Shown: positions 34,470 through 43,511 of the stretch, piece by piece
Position numbering within the stretch: position 1 is the first letter of the stretch
Layout of the letters: every line of letters starts with the position of its first letter
Assembly (NCBI GenBank): GCA_044351045.1
Contig: JBILGM010000005.1
Location: forward strand, 21,698-85,697
DNA: 64,000 nt
Source of the DNA: UBA6136 sp044351045
GTDB lineage: Bacteria; Pseudomonadota; Gammaproteobacteria; Methylococcales; Methylococcaceae
Reading direction: 5' to 3'
Made by a program: the position numbers and the translations under genes
Notes under the pieces: model-generated
What the model was told of the DNA's origin: nothing
What the model saw: the letters and a program-made list of their open reading frames with translations, nothing else
The model's database searches: none

Positions 34470-36139
34470 TGAAAAATCTGCGTAGCCTGGTGGCCCTTAG
34501 CTCAATCATCGCCATCTTCACCAGTACTTCGGTCTTGGCGGACATGTCCGTTGGCGGAGTCGACGCTCGCGAGGGAGGTATGGGGTTTCACAAATGGATG
34601 GAGCCCATGGTGGAGGACAGCGAACCTCGCCATGAAAGCCATGGCGATGTGATTCTTGGCCATGCTGATGAACTGCGGTTGACGGATGAACAGATGGGCA
34701 GGATCTACCACATACATCAGGCCAACCAACACCTTATCAAAGATATCAGCCAGAGCGCGGCGAGTCAGTCAAAGCTCATCATCGAGGGCCAACGTGTCGC
34801 CGAAGTGCCGGTCGTGAATGGCATGTGGAGATACACCCTGCCTACCGGGGCGGCACTCGCTGCCGGCGGTCACATGATCGCCGCCCAAGCAGTCGACGCG
34901 TCGGCCAAGGTGGGAAGCCTCTCCAATCCGCTGGCGGTCAAGATCGAGACGACGGCGCCGAATGCTCCGACGATTCGCCTAGGGAATGCCTCGGATACCG
35001 GCACGAAGAGGGATGGAAAGACGACCGACAGCGTCCCCATCTTCCGTGGAAGGGCGGAGCCCGGCGTGTGGGTGAACGTGTCGATCGACGGCTTGTCTGC
35101 CGGACGGGTGAGAAGCCATACCAAATCGGGGGCTTGGTCGTTCGCCGCGCCGCGGCTTGCTAACGGCGTGCACGACGTCAACGCGGTGGCGGAGAACCGT
35201 GCCGGACTCCAGAGTGCCGCGACAAGCTTCCAGGTGACTGTCAATGGCGAGCGGACCGTGATGCTCGATGCCTCGGGCGGGCAGGCCATTACACTGATGG
35301 CGTCGCACCTTTTGGGCCAGAGATCCCAGGGCTTCATCGTCACCCGGGTGCACAGTGGCACCCTGCAGAAGTGGGTGGCGGCCGCTAGTGCCTGGAGGAC
35401 GATTTCGGCCCAAACGTCCACCAACCCCTCGCTTAGTTTCCCAAAACTCGCAGAATTGGGAGCCACTGGCAACGCCGCTAAGCTCCGCACCATCTCGTTC
35501 ACCGACACCGTCCGGTGGATACCTGCAAGCGGTAACGTCGGCACTGCGCCGGCATTCACCCTCTTACCCTTGGACAAGGCGGGCGGCGCGATCGCTTTGC
35601 CTCCGCAGCCAGGCACGGTGCCGGGCAAGGTCGAGGACATTATCATCGGTGACTGTTGCAGGGGCCTTGGAACCAGGATCATGTGGAATGCCCCGCCTGA
35701 CGGCTGCGACTGCCGGAGTACACGATACTCGATCGAGGTGATCCTCGTGAATGGAAGGACTTTCCTCTACAACGTGCCGTCCACCGTCCACACAGGCTCA
35801 AGCGGCTTCGGCTGCGGGAGTACACGATACTCGATCGAGGTGATCCTCGAGAGTGGAAGGACATTCCCCTACAACGTGCCCTCCACCGTCCACATAGGCT
35901 CAAGCGCGGAAGATGGAGCGGTCGTCAGTTTTAGTATCTGGGGTGCCACCACGACGGGCGCCGGAGAAGTGCAGACTTCATCCAGTACGTCTTCATTCGC
36001 GGCGGCTAGTCGTTCTTCATGCAACACCTGCAACCCGAGTTCCTGCCCCCCGGATATATGCTCAGGTTATGGAACACCCGTCTGCTGTCCGTCGGGCTCA
36101 GGCAGCACGACGTGCTGCGCGACGGGAGGGGGCCGGTGA
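34470..36139 (+). CDS. Chimeric exported protein: Spy-like N-terminus, Ig-like domains, Cys-rich tail
   Basis: A 556-residue exported protein with signal MKNLRSLVALSSIIAIFTSTSVLA. Residues about 60-93 are a Spy/LTxxQ start (DELRLTDEQMGRIYHIHQANQHLIKDI), which then breaks off. From about 94 the text changes to Ig-like strands (VPVVNGMWRYTLPTGAAL...SNPLAVKIETTAPNAPTIRLG and a second, FRGRAEPGVWVNVSIDG...AVAENRAG), as in biofilm adhesins. A 34-residue unit is duplicated at about 414-481, and the last 45 residues hold eight cysteines. The missing Spy C-terminus lies downstream at 36,394. The start at ATG 34,470 restores the signal peptide; the frame is open upstream. The chimera is probably the result of an insertion. 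Confidence 0.65.
35710..35913 (+). repeat. Two tandem 102-bp units coding a 34-residue repeat
   Basis: Copies at 35,710-35,811 and 35,812-35,913 share long identical runs such as GTACACGATACTCGATCGAG. They encode C-x-STRYSIEVIL...GRTF-YNVPSTVH-GSS. The high identity points to a recent in-frame duplication. Confidence 0.9.
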
Positions 36140-36393
36140 TTTTTCACACTTTGACCGCGACCGCTGGGAGCGGTCACAGCAGAAGCTGAAGGAGCGAGCC
36201 GGCTCAGACCGGCAAGCGGAAGGCTTCCGATCCCGGTGCTTATCCCCTTGTGGTTCGGGTCTGCGACCTAACAGAAGGCTGCTTCTCCGTGATGCATGGC
36301 ACCGTTCGCAAGGACCGCGGACCGGTTGACCGATCTAACGCTGCGGGCGTCCATGAAGTCGCAAGGGCAACACTGCCACCACAACACGGTGAA

Positions 36394-36609
36394 TGCCGGG
36401 AGAAGGTGAACGACGCCACCGCGTGGGCGCATGAGATATTTCTCGACCCGTCCAGAGATGAGGCCGCGATCAGGCAAGCTGCCAAAGCCCATTGCGCGGC
36501 TTTCGACGAACTGCTCGATACCGCACTCGAGACACGTAAAGACATCAACGCCGTTTTGAATGCGGATCAGTTGGCGAAGCTGCCCGCATTGAAACCGACG
36601 CCAAAGTAA
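36394..36609 (+). pseudogene. C-terminal half of a Spy-like gene, displaced
   Basis: The frame reads CREKVNDATAWAHEIFLDPS, then RDEAAIRQAAKAHCAAFDEL and DTALETRKDINAVLNADQLAKL. This is the second half of a Spy/LTxxQ-family periplasmic chaperone-like protein, ending with the usual second LTxxQ-like element (LNADQ). It has no start codon of its own near the domain; the upstream frame (from 36,250) is not Spy-like. It fits as the lost end of the Spy-like start at 34,470, about 1.65 kb upstream. Confidence 0.65.
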
Positions 36610-36759
36610 GACTGGTCTTTGCGATAGGCTAGTGACCTATCCATCCTTTCGTATCCTGGACGTTAGAGAGATCGGTCCACCAAGGCACCGAACCCACTTC
36701 CACTGCTTTCAACGGCAGTTCCTTCGGGAGGAGTACGAAGAGGGGGTGGGAATGGAGGG

Positions 36760-37206
36760 TCAACGACCGCTGCATGATGGTTTATCTTTTTGACGGTACA
36801 TCACGATGGCACCCGCCATGAAGGTAAGCGCGCAGATTGTCAGATAGATAATCATGGGTTGAAGTCCACCCCACTGGGCTTGGGAGGGCAAATAGCCCAC
36901 GCTGTTGAAGCGGATAGCAAAGGTGCCCACCAAGGCAACAATCGGTATCGCCGCCAGCATGATCATGGCCAGTCCCCGGGCAAAAATCCCCATCAGGATA
37001 AGCATGATCCCGGTCTCGAAATTCGAAATCCCAAATGCGCCGAGCAATCGCAGCTGATCGCTGGCCGTGCTGCCGGTCAAATCCAATACGGCAATGTGGG
37101 TTGCGGAATAATGCAACAGGATCGTGTGCATGAAGCCACGAACCAGATCATAGCTGCCCAGCAAGATGGTAACGACCGAAATGAAAGCGGGAATGCGGGT
37201 ATTCAT
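36760..37206 (-). CDS. Four-helix inner-membrane protein of unknown function
   Basis: A 148-residue membrane protein starting MNTRIPAFISVVTILLGSYDLVRGFMHTILLHYSATHIA. Four hydrophobic segments lie at about 5-27, 55-75, 80-102 and 118-140. The frame is open 59 codons further upstream, but that part is not membrane-like and overlaps the trxC promoter region. No family is assigned. It is divergent from trxC. Confidence 0.7.
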   Translation of the reverse strand: MNTRIPAFISVVTILLGSYDLVRGFMHTILLHYSATHIAVLDLTGSTASDQLRLLGAFGISNFETGIMLILMGIFARGLAMIMLAAIPIVALVGTFAIRFNSVGYLPSQAQWGGLQPMIIYLTICALTFMAGAIVMYRQKDKPSCSGR

Positions 37207-37349
37207 CAAGATTTTGTTCACGGTTGCGGAGACGCTGGTCTGATGCGTTGAGTTGAGGGGTGATCGAGTCGCATGCGCTGTGTCTTCTTGTTCTATGCAC
37301 AAGAAGACACAACAATACAGGAATTTGATTGCAACTTTCCGTTTCCGAA

Positions 37350-37784
37350 ATGACTGAATCCCTCCATCTCGTCTGTCCTTCATGCAACGCCGTCAATCGG
37401 CTTCCTTCCACCAAACTGGCAGAACATCCCGTGTGCGGGAATTGTCGCCAGCCTCTTTTCAGTGGTCATCCGGTGGAGCTGAACAGCGGTAACCTTGCCC
37501 GGCACCTCCAGCGGAATGATATTCCCGTATTGGTGGATTTCTGGGTGCCCTGGTGTGGTCCATGCAAAACGATGGCACCCCAGTTTGCAAAGGCCGCCGG
37601 TACCCTGGAGCCGCGATTTCGGCTGGCCAAGATCAATACTGAAGCGGAGCTTGAACTGGGCGGACAATTTGGTATCCGCAGTATTCCGACTCTGGTTCTG
37701 TTCCGCGCTGGTCGGGAAGTCGCCCGGCAATCCGGTGCGATGGGCGCGCAGGACATCATCCGCTGGGCGGAGAGCCAACGCTGA
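37350..37784 (+). CDS. trxC: Thioredoxin 2 (zinc-binding)
   Basis: Cytoplasmic disulfide reductase of the TrxC type. The N-terminal zinc ribbon reads CPSCNAVNRLPSTKLAEHPVCGNCRQPLF (two C-x-x-C pairs, residues about 10-35). The thioredoxin fold follows with the active site WCGPC in LVDFWVPWCGPCKTMAP and the cis-proline in SIPTLVLF. The length of 144 residues matches the family. A TTG or ATG at 37,329 is also possible. The downstream RDD remnant overlaps the stop by one base. It supplies reductant to stress or arsenate-handling enzymes in other species; here that is only suggestive. Confidence 0.93.
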   Translation: MTESLHLVCPSCNAVNRLPSTKLAEHPVCGNCRQPLFSGHPVELNSGNLARHLQRNDIPVLVDFWVPWCGPCKTMAPQFAKAAGTLEPRFRLAKINTEAELELGGQFGIRSIPTLVLFRAGREVARQSGAMGAQDIIRWAESQR

Positions 37785-38041
37785 TGCACTCTGCCGGATT
37801 TTGGCTCAGGCTATGGGCCTCGGTGATCGACAGCCTGTTGTTCGCCTTGTGGTCGATCCCGCTCATGAACGCCATCTATGCCGGGGCCATCATGGTGTTT
37901 TTCTCATCGCCTCAGCATAACGATACCAGGGTCTACATCAAGGTTTGGCAACGGCTCTCGGGTAAACTGGCCTCTCAGTCATTCTCATCCCATGGGAGGA
38001 TGAGCCCCATCATTTGTCCAAACTCAATGGCGCTGGCATGA
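37784..38041 (+). pseudogene. Truncated RDD-family membrane protein
   Basis: Begins AGFWLRLWASVIDSLLFALWSIPLMNAIYAG, the first transmembrane segment of an RDD protein, with the arginine and aspartate in place. After about 45 residues the text loses all family character, and the frame ends at 85 codons instead of about 150. A deletion or frameshift after residue 45 is likely. The ATG overlaps the trxC stop, so it was once translated in the same operon. Confidence 0.6.
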
Positions 38042-38430
38042 TCAGTTTAAAAACCCCGTTTTCTTTGATTGCCCTGCTATTGGCGCTGTCTATCTCCGGA
38101 TGTCAGTTCCAGCAGCCGGATTACGTGACCATGATCTCGCCGAACGAACTGCAGAGCCTGATGCAACAGCAGGATATTTTTTTGGTGGACGTTCATACGC
38201 CCCAACAACGGCATATTAAGGGGACGGATGCTTTTATCCCATACGATCAAGTCGAGAAATACACGGACCGCTTGCCGCAGGACAAGGCCACAGCCATTTA
38301 CATCTACTGCGAAGGGGGTCCCATGGGAAACTCGGCGGCGAAATCCCTGCATCAGTTGGGCTATACCCATCTGACCAATCTGGAGGGCGGGGCCGCTGCC
38401 TGGCGTACAGCCGGCTTCGAATTGGAATAG
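38038..38430 (+). CDS. Rhodanese-like lipoprotein
   Basis: A 130-residue lipoprotein with signal MISLKTPFSLIALLLALSISGC (lipobox ISGC). The rhodanese domain runs from ISPNELQSLMQQQDIFLVDVHTPQQRHIKGTDAFIPYDQ to the C-terminus. The active-site loop is YCEGGPMGNSAAKSLHQLGY. A catalytic cysteine is followed by E-G-G-P-M-G, so the loop is six residues as in sulfurtransferases. LEGGAAAWRTAGFE is the usual ending. It may move sulfane sulfur in the periplasm. It directly follows the RDD remnant. Confidence 0.88.
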   Translation: MISLKTPFSLIALLLALSISGCQFQQPDYVTMISPNELQSLMQQQDIFLVDVHTPQQRHIKGTDAFIPYDQVEKYTDRLPQDKATAIYIYCEGGPMGNSAAKSLHQLGYTHLTNLEGGAAAWRTAGFELE

Positions 38431-38500
38431 TTTCGGAACGGAAGTCGGGATGGGTGAGCGCGTAATGGCGATGATCTGCGATCGGTAGCCGAGGACCTGT

Positions 38501-39622
38501 TCAACAACAGGCACCGTCTTCTCCGCAATCGGCCCACTGGCGGCCACCCTTGGTTTCGGCAGCGGGGCGGCGGGTCCCAGGCGGTGCGCACCATGCCTGG
38601 GGTTCCGTCAGTACTTGCGGCTCAATGCCGATGAAATCCGACTTCAACGGGCCTGTCGTCAGAAAGCGGAAGGTTCGTTCGCATACGGCCATACGCTCAC
38701 CTCGGGGGAAGACGTGTCCCTCGTCGTCGCGGATTTCGGCATAGGGTCCTCGGTAAATGACAGCATGGCCGCGATCTAGACACTCCCTTCCATTGCCCTT
38801 CACTGCCAGCAGTGTGACGGCTCGAAACTCCACGCCTTCGATAATCCGCCACGGCGTTTCGCTCCATTTGTCCAGGCGGACAGCCGCAAAACCCGCTTCG
38901 GCAAAGGCCTGAAGAAATTCCTGTTCATGGAACGCGCCGGATAGGCAGCCGCTCCAGAGCTCGGGGTCTTGCTTGAGATGGTTCGGCACGGGTTCGTCGG
39001 CGACGATGTCGGCAATGGCGGCGCGGCCACCAGGTTTCAGTACGCGGAAGATTTCCTGAACCAGGGTCTGCTTGTCACGGTCGTCAACCAAATTCAGTAC
39101 GCAGTTGGAAATCACCAGATCAATCGATTGATCAGGGATCAGTGGCCGATCCTGACGTTGCTGCACCTGCCAGGTGTGCAGATGGGAAAGCGTGGCGGCG
39201 TCCGTGACTGGATGCGCGGATAGATAGTCATCCATCGCCGTGATATCCAGTGCCAGGTCCTGAATGTGCCCTTTGACGAAACGGACCCGGTCTTCGCCAA
39301 TCCTGTCCCCCATGTCAGCCTGATATTTGCGGGCTAGGGAGAGCATGTCATCGTTCATGTCCACGCCGATGACGCGGCCTTCCGGGCCGACCAGTTGCGC
39401 CGCCATGTAACAGATCTTGCCGCCGCCTGAACCCAAATCGAGGACAGTATCGCCCGGTCTGACGTAGCGCGATGGATCGCCGCAACCGTAATCCTTGTCG
39501 ATGATTTCCTGAGGCAGAATCGCCAGCAGCGACCGGTCATAGTCCACCGGGCAACAGAGCGCCTCTTGCCGTTCGTTCGCGCCTGCCGAATAGCGTTCTC
39601 TGACCGTTGTCTCGACCTGCAT
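38501..39622 (-). CDS. arsM: Arsenite methyltransferase-like SAM enzyme of an arsenosugar cluster
   Basis: A 373-residue methyltransferase. The SAM-binding motif VLDLGSGGGK lies at 60-69. The N-terminal ALCCPVDYDRSLLAILPQEIIDKDYGCGDPSRYV, with C23, C24 and C47, is the conserved start of arsenosugar-cluster methyltransferases, where cysteines bind arsenite. VISNCVLNLVDDRDK marks the second motif. The C-terminus is Cys-rich (GEDGACC). It follows arsS by 27 nt with AGGAG upstream, so both are one transcript. A 6-bp hairpin, CCTGTT / AACAGG, straddles the stop. The gene symbol is by context rather than by search. Confidence 0.85.
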   Translation of the reverse strand: MQVETTVRERYSAGANERQEALCCPVDYDRSLLAILPQEIIDKDYGCGDPSRYVRPGDTVLDLGSGGGKICYMAAQLVGPEGRVIGVDMNDDMLSLARKYQADMGDRIGEDRVRFVKGHIQDLALDITAMDDYLSAHPVTDAATLSHLHTWQVQQRQDRPLIPDQSIDLVISNCVLNLVDDRDKQTLVQEIFRVLKPGGRAAIADIVADEPVPNHLKQDPELWSGCLSGAFHEQEFLQAFAEAGFAAVRLDKWSETPWRIIEGVEFRAVTLLAVKGNGRECLDRGHAVIYRGPYAEIRDDEGHVFPRGERMAVCERTFRFLTTGPLKSDFIGIEPQVLTEPQAWCAPPGTRRPAAETKGGRQWADCGEDGACC

Positions 39623-39649
39623 GGGATGGATCTCCTGAATGGGAAAGGT

Positions 39650-40624
39650 TTAAGGGTGAGTCTCCGCCACCAATGCACCGCCGCAACCGCTGCCGTGCCC
39701 GGCGGTGCAGCCATAGCAATGATCCGCCGTGGCGATGGGCATGGCCCGTAGCGTTTGAGGGTCCAGGCTGGCAAGGGGCGGCGCGCTTCGATGCCTGCCT
39801 AGCGGCAGTCCCAGCATCTGGTTGAAGTCGCAATCATAGACATGACCGGTCCAGTCCACACTCACCAGCTTCCGACACATGACTTGTGCGAGATTTTCAT
39901 CGCGGTGGGCACTCCTCAACCGTGCGAGGTAGGGCTGGAATTCACCTTGGGAAATCAGGGTGCTGCCAAAACGCTGGATCGGCATATTGGTTAGCGCAAA
40001 CAGTCGGTTGAAGACGATGCCATATCGACTGTGCAATTCTCTCCGGTAGGTCGCTTCGAGCGCTTCCTGTGGCGGGGGCAGGATGGGTCCCTGGGGGTTG
40101 TAGACCAGGTTAAGGACCAGCCCGGAATTGGGTACGCCATAGCCTAAGGTATTGAGCTTCTCAAGTGATCGAAGGCTGGTCTCGAAGACCCCACTCCCAC
40201 GCTGACGGTCGACATTGTCCTCGAGATAACAGGGTAGGGAGGCGACGATTTCAACACCCTGCGTGGCCAGAAAATCCGCGAGATCCTCATTTCCCGGCTC
40301 CATCAGGATGGTCAGATTGCAGCGATCAATGATCTTGATGCCCAGCGATCTCGCCTTGGTCACCAGATGGCGGAAATGCGGGTTCATCTCCGGAGCGCCG
40401 CCGGTGAGGTCGACGGTTGAAATGTCGGACCGTCGCAGAAATGCCAGCACGATTTCCACGGTGTTGAGATCCATGATTTCGCGGCGCTGCGGTCCGGCGT
40501 TGACATGACAGTGGAGGCAGGACTGGTTGCATAGGTAGCCGAGATTGACCTGCAGGGTTTCCAGTCGATCTCGCCTGATCGGGGGGAAATCCGTGGGCTG
40601 CAACAGGGGAAGGCACGCGTGCAT
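39650..40624 (-). CDS. arsS: ArsS-like radical SAM protein (DUF3641)
   Basis: A 324-residue radical SAM enzyme of the arsenosugar biosynthesis group. The 4Fe-4S motif is CNQSCLHC (C32, C36, C39). The C-terminal DUF3641 region contains CRKLVSVDWTGHVYDCDFNQMLGLPLG and CYGCTAGHGSGCGGA, extra cysteines for auxiliary clusters. ArsS is linked to attaching the 5'-deoxyadenosyl group to dimethylated arsenic. It lies between the TVP38 and methyltransferase genes in the same direction. The order arsS then arsM is the usual one. Confidence 0.92.
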   Translation of the reverse strand: MHACLPLLQPTDFPPIRRDRLETLQVNLGYLCNQSCLHCHVNAGPQRREIMDLNTVEIVLAFLRRSDISTVDLTGGAPEMNPHFRHLVTKARSLGIKIIDRCNLTILMEPGNEDLADFLATQGVEIVASLPCYLEDNVDRQRGSGVFETSLRSLEKLNTLGYGVPNSGLVLNLVYNPQGPILPPPQEALEATYRRELHSRYGIVFNRLFALTNMPIQRFGSTLISQGEFQPYLARLRSAHRDENLAQVMCRKLVSVDWTGHVYDCDFNQMLGLPLGRHRSAPPLASLDPQTLRAMPIATADHCYGCTAGHGSGCGGALVAETHP

Positions 40625-40700
40625 GATCAGTTCACCCGATTTGAGCCAGTAAGGGGCCAGTGAGTCCCCTCAATCAAGTAATGACGAGCGAATGCTGACC

Positions 40701-41390
40701 TCATTTTCGTGATGACCTCCGCAAACGCAGACTTTCGGCCCATTTCCGTGCCAGCAAGGGAAACACTCCCAGCAAGGCGAATGAGAGCAGCAGCGGCGGT
40801 GAGAGAATACCGGACAGCGACTCCACCCGAACCAACTGTGTGCCTGCATTGACATAAACGAATGTCCCGGCCAGCATGCCCAGCTGACTGACCCAATAAA
40901 ATGTTCGGACCGGCAATGCCGTCAGTCCCATGACCAGATTGATCACAAAAAACGGAAAAAGCGGCACCAATCGCAAGGTGAACAGATAAAAAGGGCCGTC
41001 CCGAGCCATGCCAGCATCGACGGTCTGCAGACGTTCACCCCATCGATGCATGACCGCATCCCTAAACAGGAAGCGGGCGGCAAGAAAAGCCAGGGTGGCG
41101 CCGATCGTCGAGGTAAAAGACACGAGCACCGTACCCCAAATGACGCCGAATATGGCACCACCCGCCAGCGCCATCACGGTGGCGCCCGGCAGCGAAAGGC
41201 CGGCCACCATGACATAAATCAAGCTGAAGCTGGCAGCGGTACTGATGACGTGTTCGGCGTGGTAGACATGGATGGCGTCTATTTGAGATTTCAGCCACTC
41301 AAGACTGAGTAATCGTTGCAGATCGAAAGCAAAAAAGGCGGTTGCCAGGGCCAGAATGAGAAGGACGAGCCATAATCGGTAGGGGGTCAT
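40701..41390 (-). CDS. TVP38/TMEM64 (DedA-like) family membrane protein
   Basis: A 229-residue polytopic inner-membrane protein. The SNARE-associated/VTT signature reads SLPGATVMALAGGAIFGVIWGTVLVSFTSTIGATLAFLAARFLFRD, followed by FYLFTLRLVPLFPFFVINLVMGLTALPVRTFYWVSQLGMLAGTFVYVNAG. Such proteins often sit in arsenosugar and related metal clusters and may move lipids or substrates; the transported species here is unknown. The start chosen is MTPYRLW at 41,390. A longer frame reaches 41,441, overlapping the divergent transferase gene. Confidence 0.9.
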   Translation of the reverse strand: MTPYRLWLVLLILALATAFFAFDLQRLLSLEWLKSQIDAIHVYHAEHVISTAASFSLIYVMVAGLSLPGATVMALAGGAIFGVIWGTVLVSFTSTIGATLAFLAARFLFRDAVMHRWGERLQTVDAGMARDGPFYLFTLRLVPLFPFFVINLVMGLTALPVRTFYWVSQLGMLAGTFVYVNAGTQLVRVESLSGILSPPLLLSFALLGVFPLLARKWAESLRLRRSSRK

Positions 41391-41439
41391 GTCGGATAGT
41401 CTAAATTGTTCGATCACCGGTGGCATGCATGATGACCTC

Positions 41440-42129
41440 ATGACTCAGCGCATTGCCGTCATCATCCCCACTTTGAACGAAGCAGAGGGCATCCGGAGCC
41501 TGCTCGAATCACTCCAATCCTGGCGATGGCAGGGCCTTGAGGTGATCGTCGTCGATGGCGGGAGTGGTGACGGTACGCCGGATCTATCGGCTGGGCTGGC
41601 AGACCACATTCTGGTTGCGCCACTCGGACGGGCAAATCAAATGAACGCGGGTGCCCGAATCGCCAAGGCCGACATTCTCTGGTTTCTCCACGCCGATACG
41701 CGCTTGCCGACCGGGTCGATGTTCGAGCTTCTGTGTGGCTTGCGTGGGGCCGGCAAGGTGTGGGGGCGATTTGATGTGGAGATCACCGGGCGACACTGGA
41801 TGCTAAACGTCGTGGCATTCTGCATGAACCTTCGCTCGCGCTGGACCGGCATCGCGACAGGTGATCAGGCGATCTTTGTTTATCGGGAAGCGTTTTCCTC
41901 GGTTGGATGTTTTCCCGCTCAGCCCCTGATGGAGGATATTGAGTTATCCACCCGGTTGCATCAGCTTAGCCGGCCGCTATGTCTTCGCTCGCGGGTCACA
42001 ACCTCTGGCCGGCGCTGGGAGCGTCATGGTGTGTGGCGGACCATAGGGCTGATGTGGTGGTTGCGTTGGCAATATTGGCGTGGGGTCTCGGCCGAAACGC
42101 TGGCGAAGCATTATCGGGAAGCTGAATAG
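41440..42129 (+). CDS. Family 2 glycosyltransferase, rSAM-associated (TIGR04283 type)
   Basis: A GT2-fold transferase of 229 residues. It opens MTQRIAVIIPTLNEAEGIRSLLESLQSW; VIVVDGGSGDGTPDLSAG carries the nucleotide-sugar DGGS motif, and FLHADTRLP the DxD-like metal site. ATGDQAIFVYREAF and PLMEDIELSTRL are typical of transferase 2 in rSAM/selenodomain and arsenosugar clusters. It is divergent from the TVP38 gene with only about 50 nt between start codons, so both promoters would overlap. An upstream ATG at 41,389 is possible but less likely. Confidence 0.88.
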   Translation: MTQRIAVIIPTLNEAEGIRSLLESLQSWRWQGLEVIVVDGGSGDGTPDLSAGLADHILVAPLGRANQMNAGARIAKADILWFLHADTRLPTGSMFELLCGLRGAGKVWGRFDVEITGRHWMLNVVAFCMNLRSRWTGIATGDQAIFVYREAFSSVGCFPAQPLMEDIELSTRLHQLSRPLCLRSRVTTSGRRWERHGVWRTIGLMWWLRWQYWRGVSAETLAKHYREAE

Positions 42130-42173
42130 CCGCTGGCTCTCAAGGTTGTGCACTGGAGCCCGTGCAATCAGTT

Positions 42174-42698
42174 TCAGGGTGCAACCCCTAAAGCCGTGTT
42201 GAACTTGGCCGACAGGTTCTGGTGAGCGATCAATGCAGCCAGGGAGATGATGGCGTCATCGCGGTAATGCTGCCTGAGGGTGGTCATCAAAGCGTCATCC
42301 ACCCTGCGTCCAGTGATGGTGATGGCTTCGGCATAGTGCAATGCCACCCGCTCGGCCTCGTCGTAGAACGGCGATTTCGCAAACTCGGGTAAGGCAAGCA
42401 GTTTGTCTTGGCTCACACCCGATTCGAGCGCGTGACTCCCATTCAGGTTGACGCAAAAGCTGCAGCCGTCCAGCTGGGAAATGCGGGTGCGGATCAAGGC
42501 CTGAAGTTGCGGGTTGAGCGGCGAACTTTTCTGTTCGAGCGTGCGCCACATCCACAGGAACCCCAGAAAGGTGCTGGGAATCCGCCCCCACAATTGGACG
42601 GCCTCGGACAAGCGGCCGGTTTTGCGGCTGAGAAGCCAAAGAACAGGACGGATGTACCACGCGTAAGTCGATGGGGCAGGGGTCTCGAGAAAGCTCAT
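42174..42698 (-). CDS. Carboxymuconolactone decarboxylase/AhpD-like protein
   Basis: A 174-residue AhpD-like protein with the active-site CxxC in LDGCSFCVNLNGSHALESG and a downstream histidine region ALHYAEAITITGRRVDD. Family members are peroxidase-related thiol enzymes; some sit in arsenosugar clusters. The ATG overlaps the stop of the upstream transferase gene (ATGA), so they are coupled. A longer frame from 42,731 overlaps more of that gene and is less likely. Confidence 0.88.
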   Translation of the reverse strand: MSFLETPAPSTYAWYIRPVLWLLSRKTGRLSEAVQLWGRIPSTFLGFLWMWRTLEQKSSPLNPQLQALIRTRISQLDGCSFCVNLNGSHALESGVSQDKLLALPEFAKSPFYDEAERVALHYAEAITITGRRVDDALMTTLRQHYRDDAIISLAALIAHQNLSAKFNTALGVAP

Positions 42699-43369
42699 GG
42701 TGAAGGATTTGCTGTGGTTAATGCTTGCCAAAGTTCAGGGTGATTGCGGGCTAACTGTTCACAATCGCCGGGGTGATCCAGATCCGGAAGTGGGTCCATC
42801 AGTAAGACTTTCCAGTCCAGGGCGGTCAGTCGGGTTTGCGTCGCGGTCAGAACCTGCTCGGTTCCCCAGGCAATGTTATCGAACAGCGTCGGGGCCATGC
42901 GAGTGAGGCCGATCAGCACGTAACCCCCGTCTTCAGCCGGAATCAGCACCGTATCGTAACCTTGATGCAAGGTCTGCGCGGCGCGCTGAAGATGTCCGGG
43001 CGTCAGTAAAGGACAGTCTGTGCCAATAATCAGCACGGGCTGGCCCGGTGACAATGACTGGTTGGCTGCATGCTCCATTTTGCGGCCTAGATCACCTTCA
43101 CACTGGGTATGTAGGGAGATGGACTGTTCAGCCGCCAGTAATCTAAAAAAGGCAAAATCAGCATGGGGGGCACACCAGAGCTCCACGGAACCGATTTCCG
43201 CGCTGATTGACATGCCGATGGTTCGGCGGGTCAGATGTGCCTGTAACTGTGCAGCACCTTCCGAACCCATTAGGGGGATCAGCCGCGTCTTCGCCTGTCC
43301 GGGTTGGGGTGCTTTGGCAAACACCAAAATACGGGCGTCACACTGAGTCGGCTGATGGGTGGTCAGCAT
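42695..43369 (-). CDS. Nucleotidyl/glycosyl transferase, DUF2064 (TIGR04282 type)
   Basis: A 224-residue transferase with the fold of nucleotidyltransferases. FAKAPQPGQAKTRLIPLMGSEGAAQL is the conserved opening; IIGTDCPLLTPGHL and EDGGYVLIGL follow, with the terminal region WGTEQVLTATQTRL typical of transferase 1 from rSAM/selenodomain clusters. It probably supplies or transfers the sugar moiety with the TIGR04283 partner. It is the first gene of a coupled pair with the AhpD-like gene. Confidence 0.9.
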   Translation of the reverse strand: MLTTHQPTQCDARILVFAKAPQPGQAKTRLIPLMGSEGAAQLQAHLTRRTIGMSISAEIGSVELWCAPHADFAFFRLLAAEQSISLHTQCEGDLGRKMEHAANQSLSPGQPVLIIGTDCPLLTPGHLQRAAQTLHQGYDTVLIPAEDGGYVLIGLTRMAPTLFDNIAWGTEQVLTATQTRLTALDWKVLLMDPLPDLDHPGDCEQLARNHPELWQALTTANPSP

Positions 43370-43511
43370 GATGAATCCGGAGGCGAACCCGCGATGGCTC
43401 CAGCTAGTCCGATTCTTTCATCAGAACAACGGCAGCAAAGAATCAAGCGCCAAAAGCAATCGATAGGAAAAAGGAGCCCATATGGGTCCAGTCGAAGATA
43501 AAGTTCGGCAA

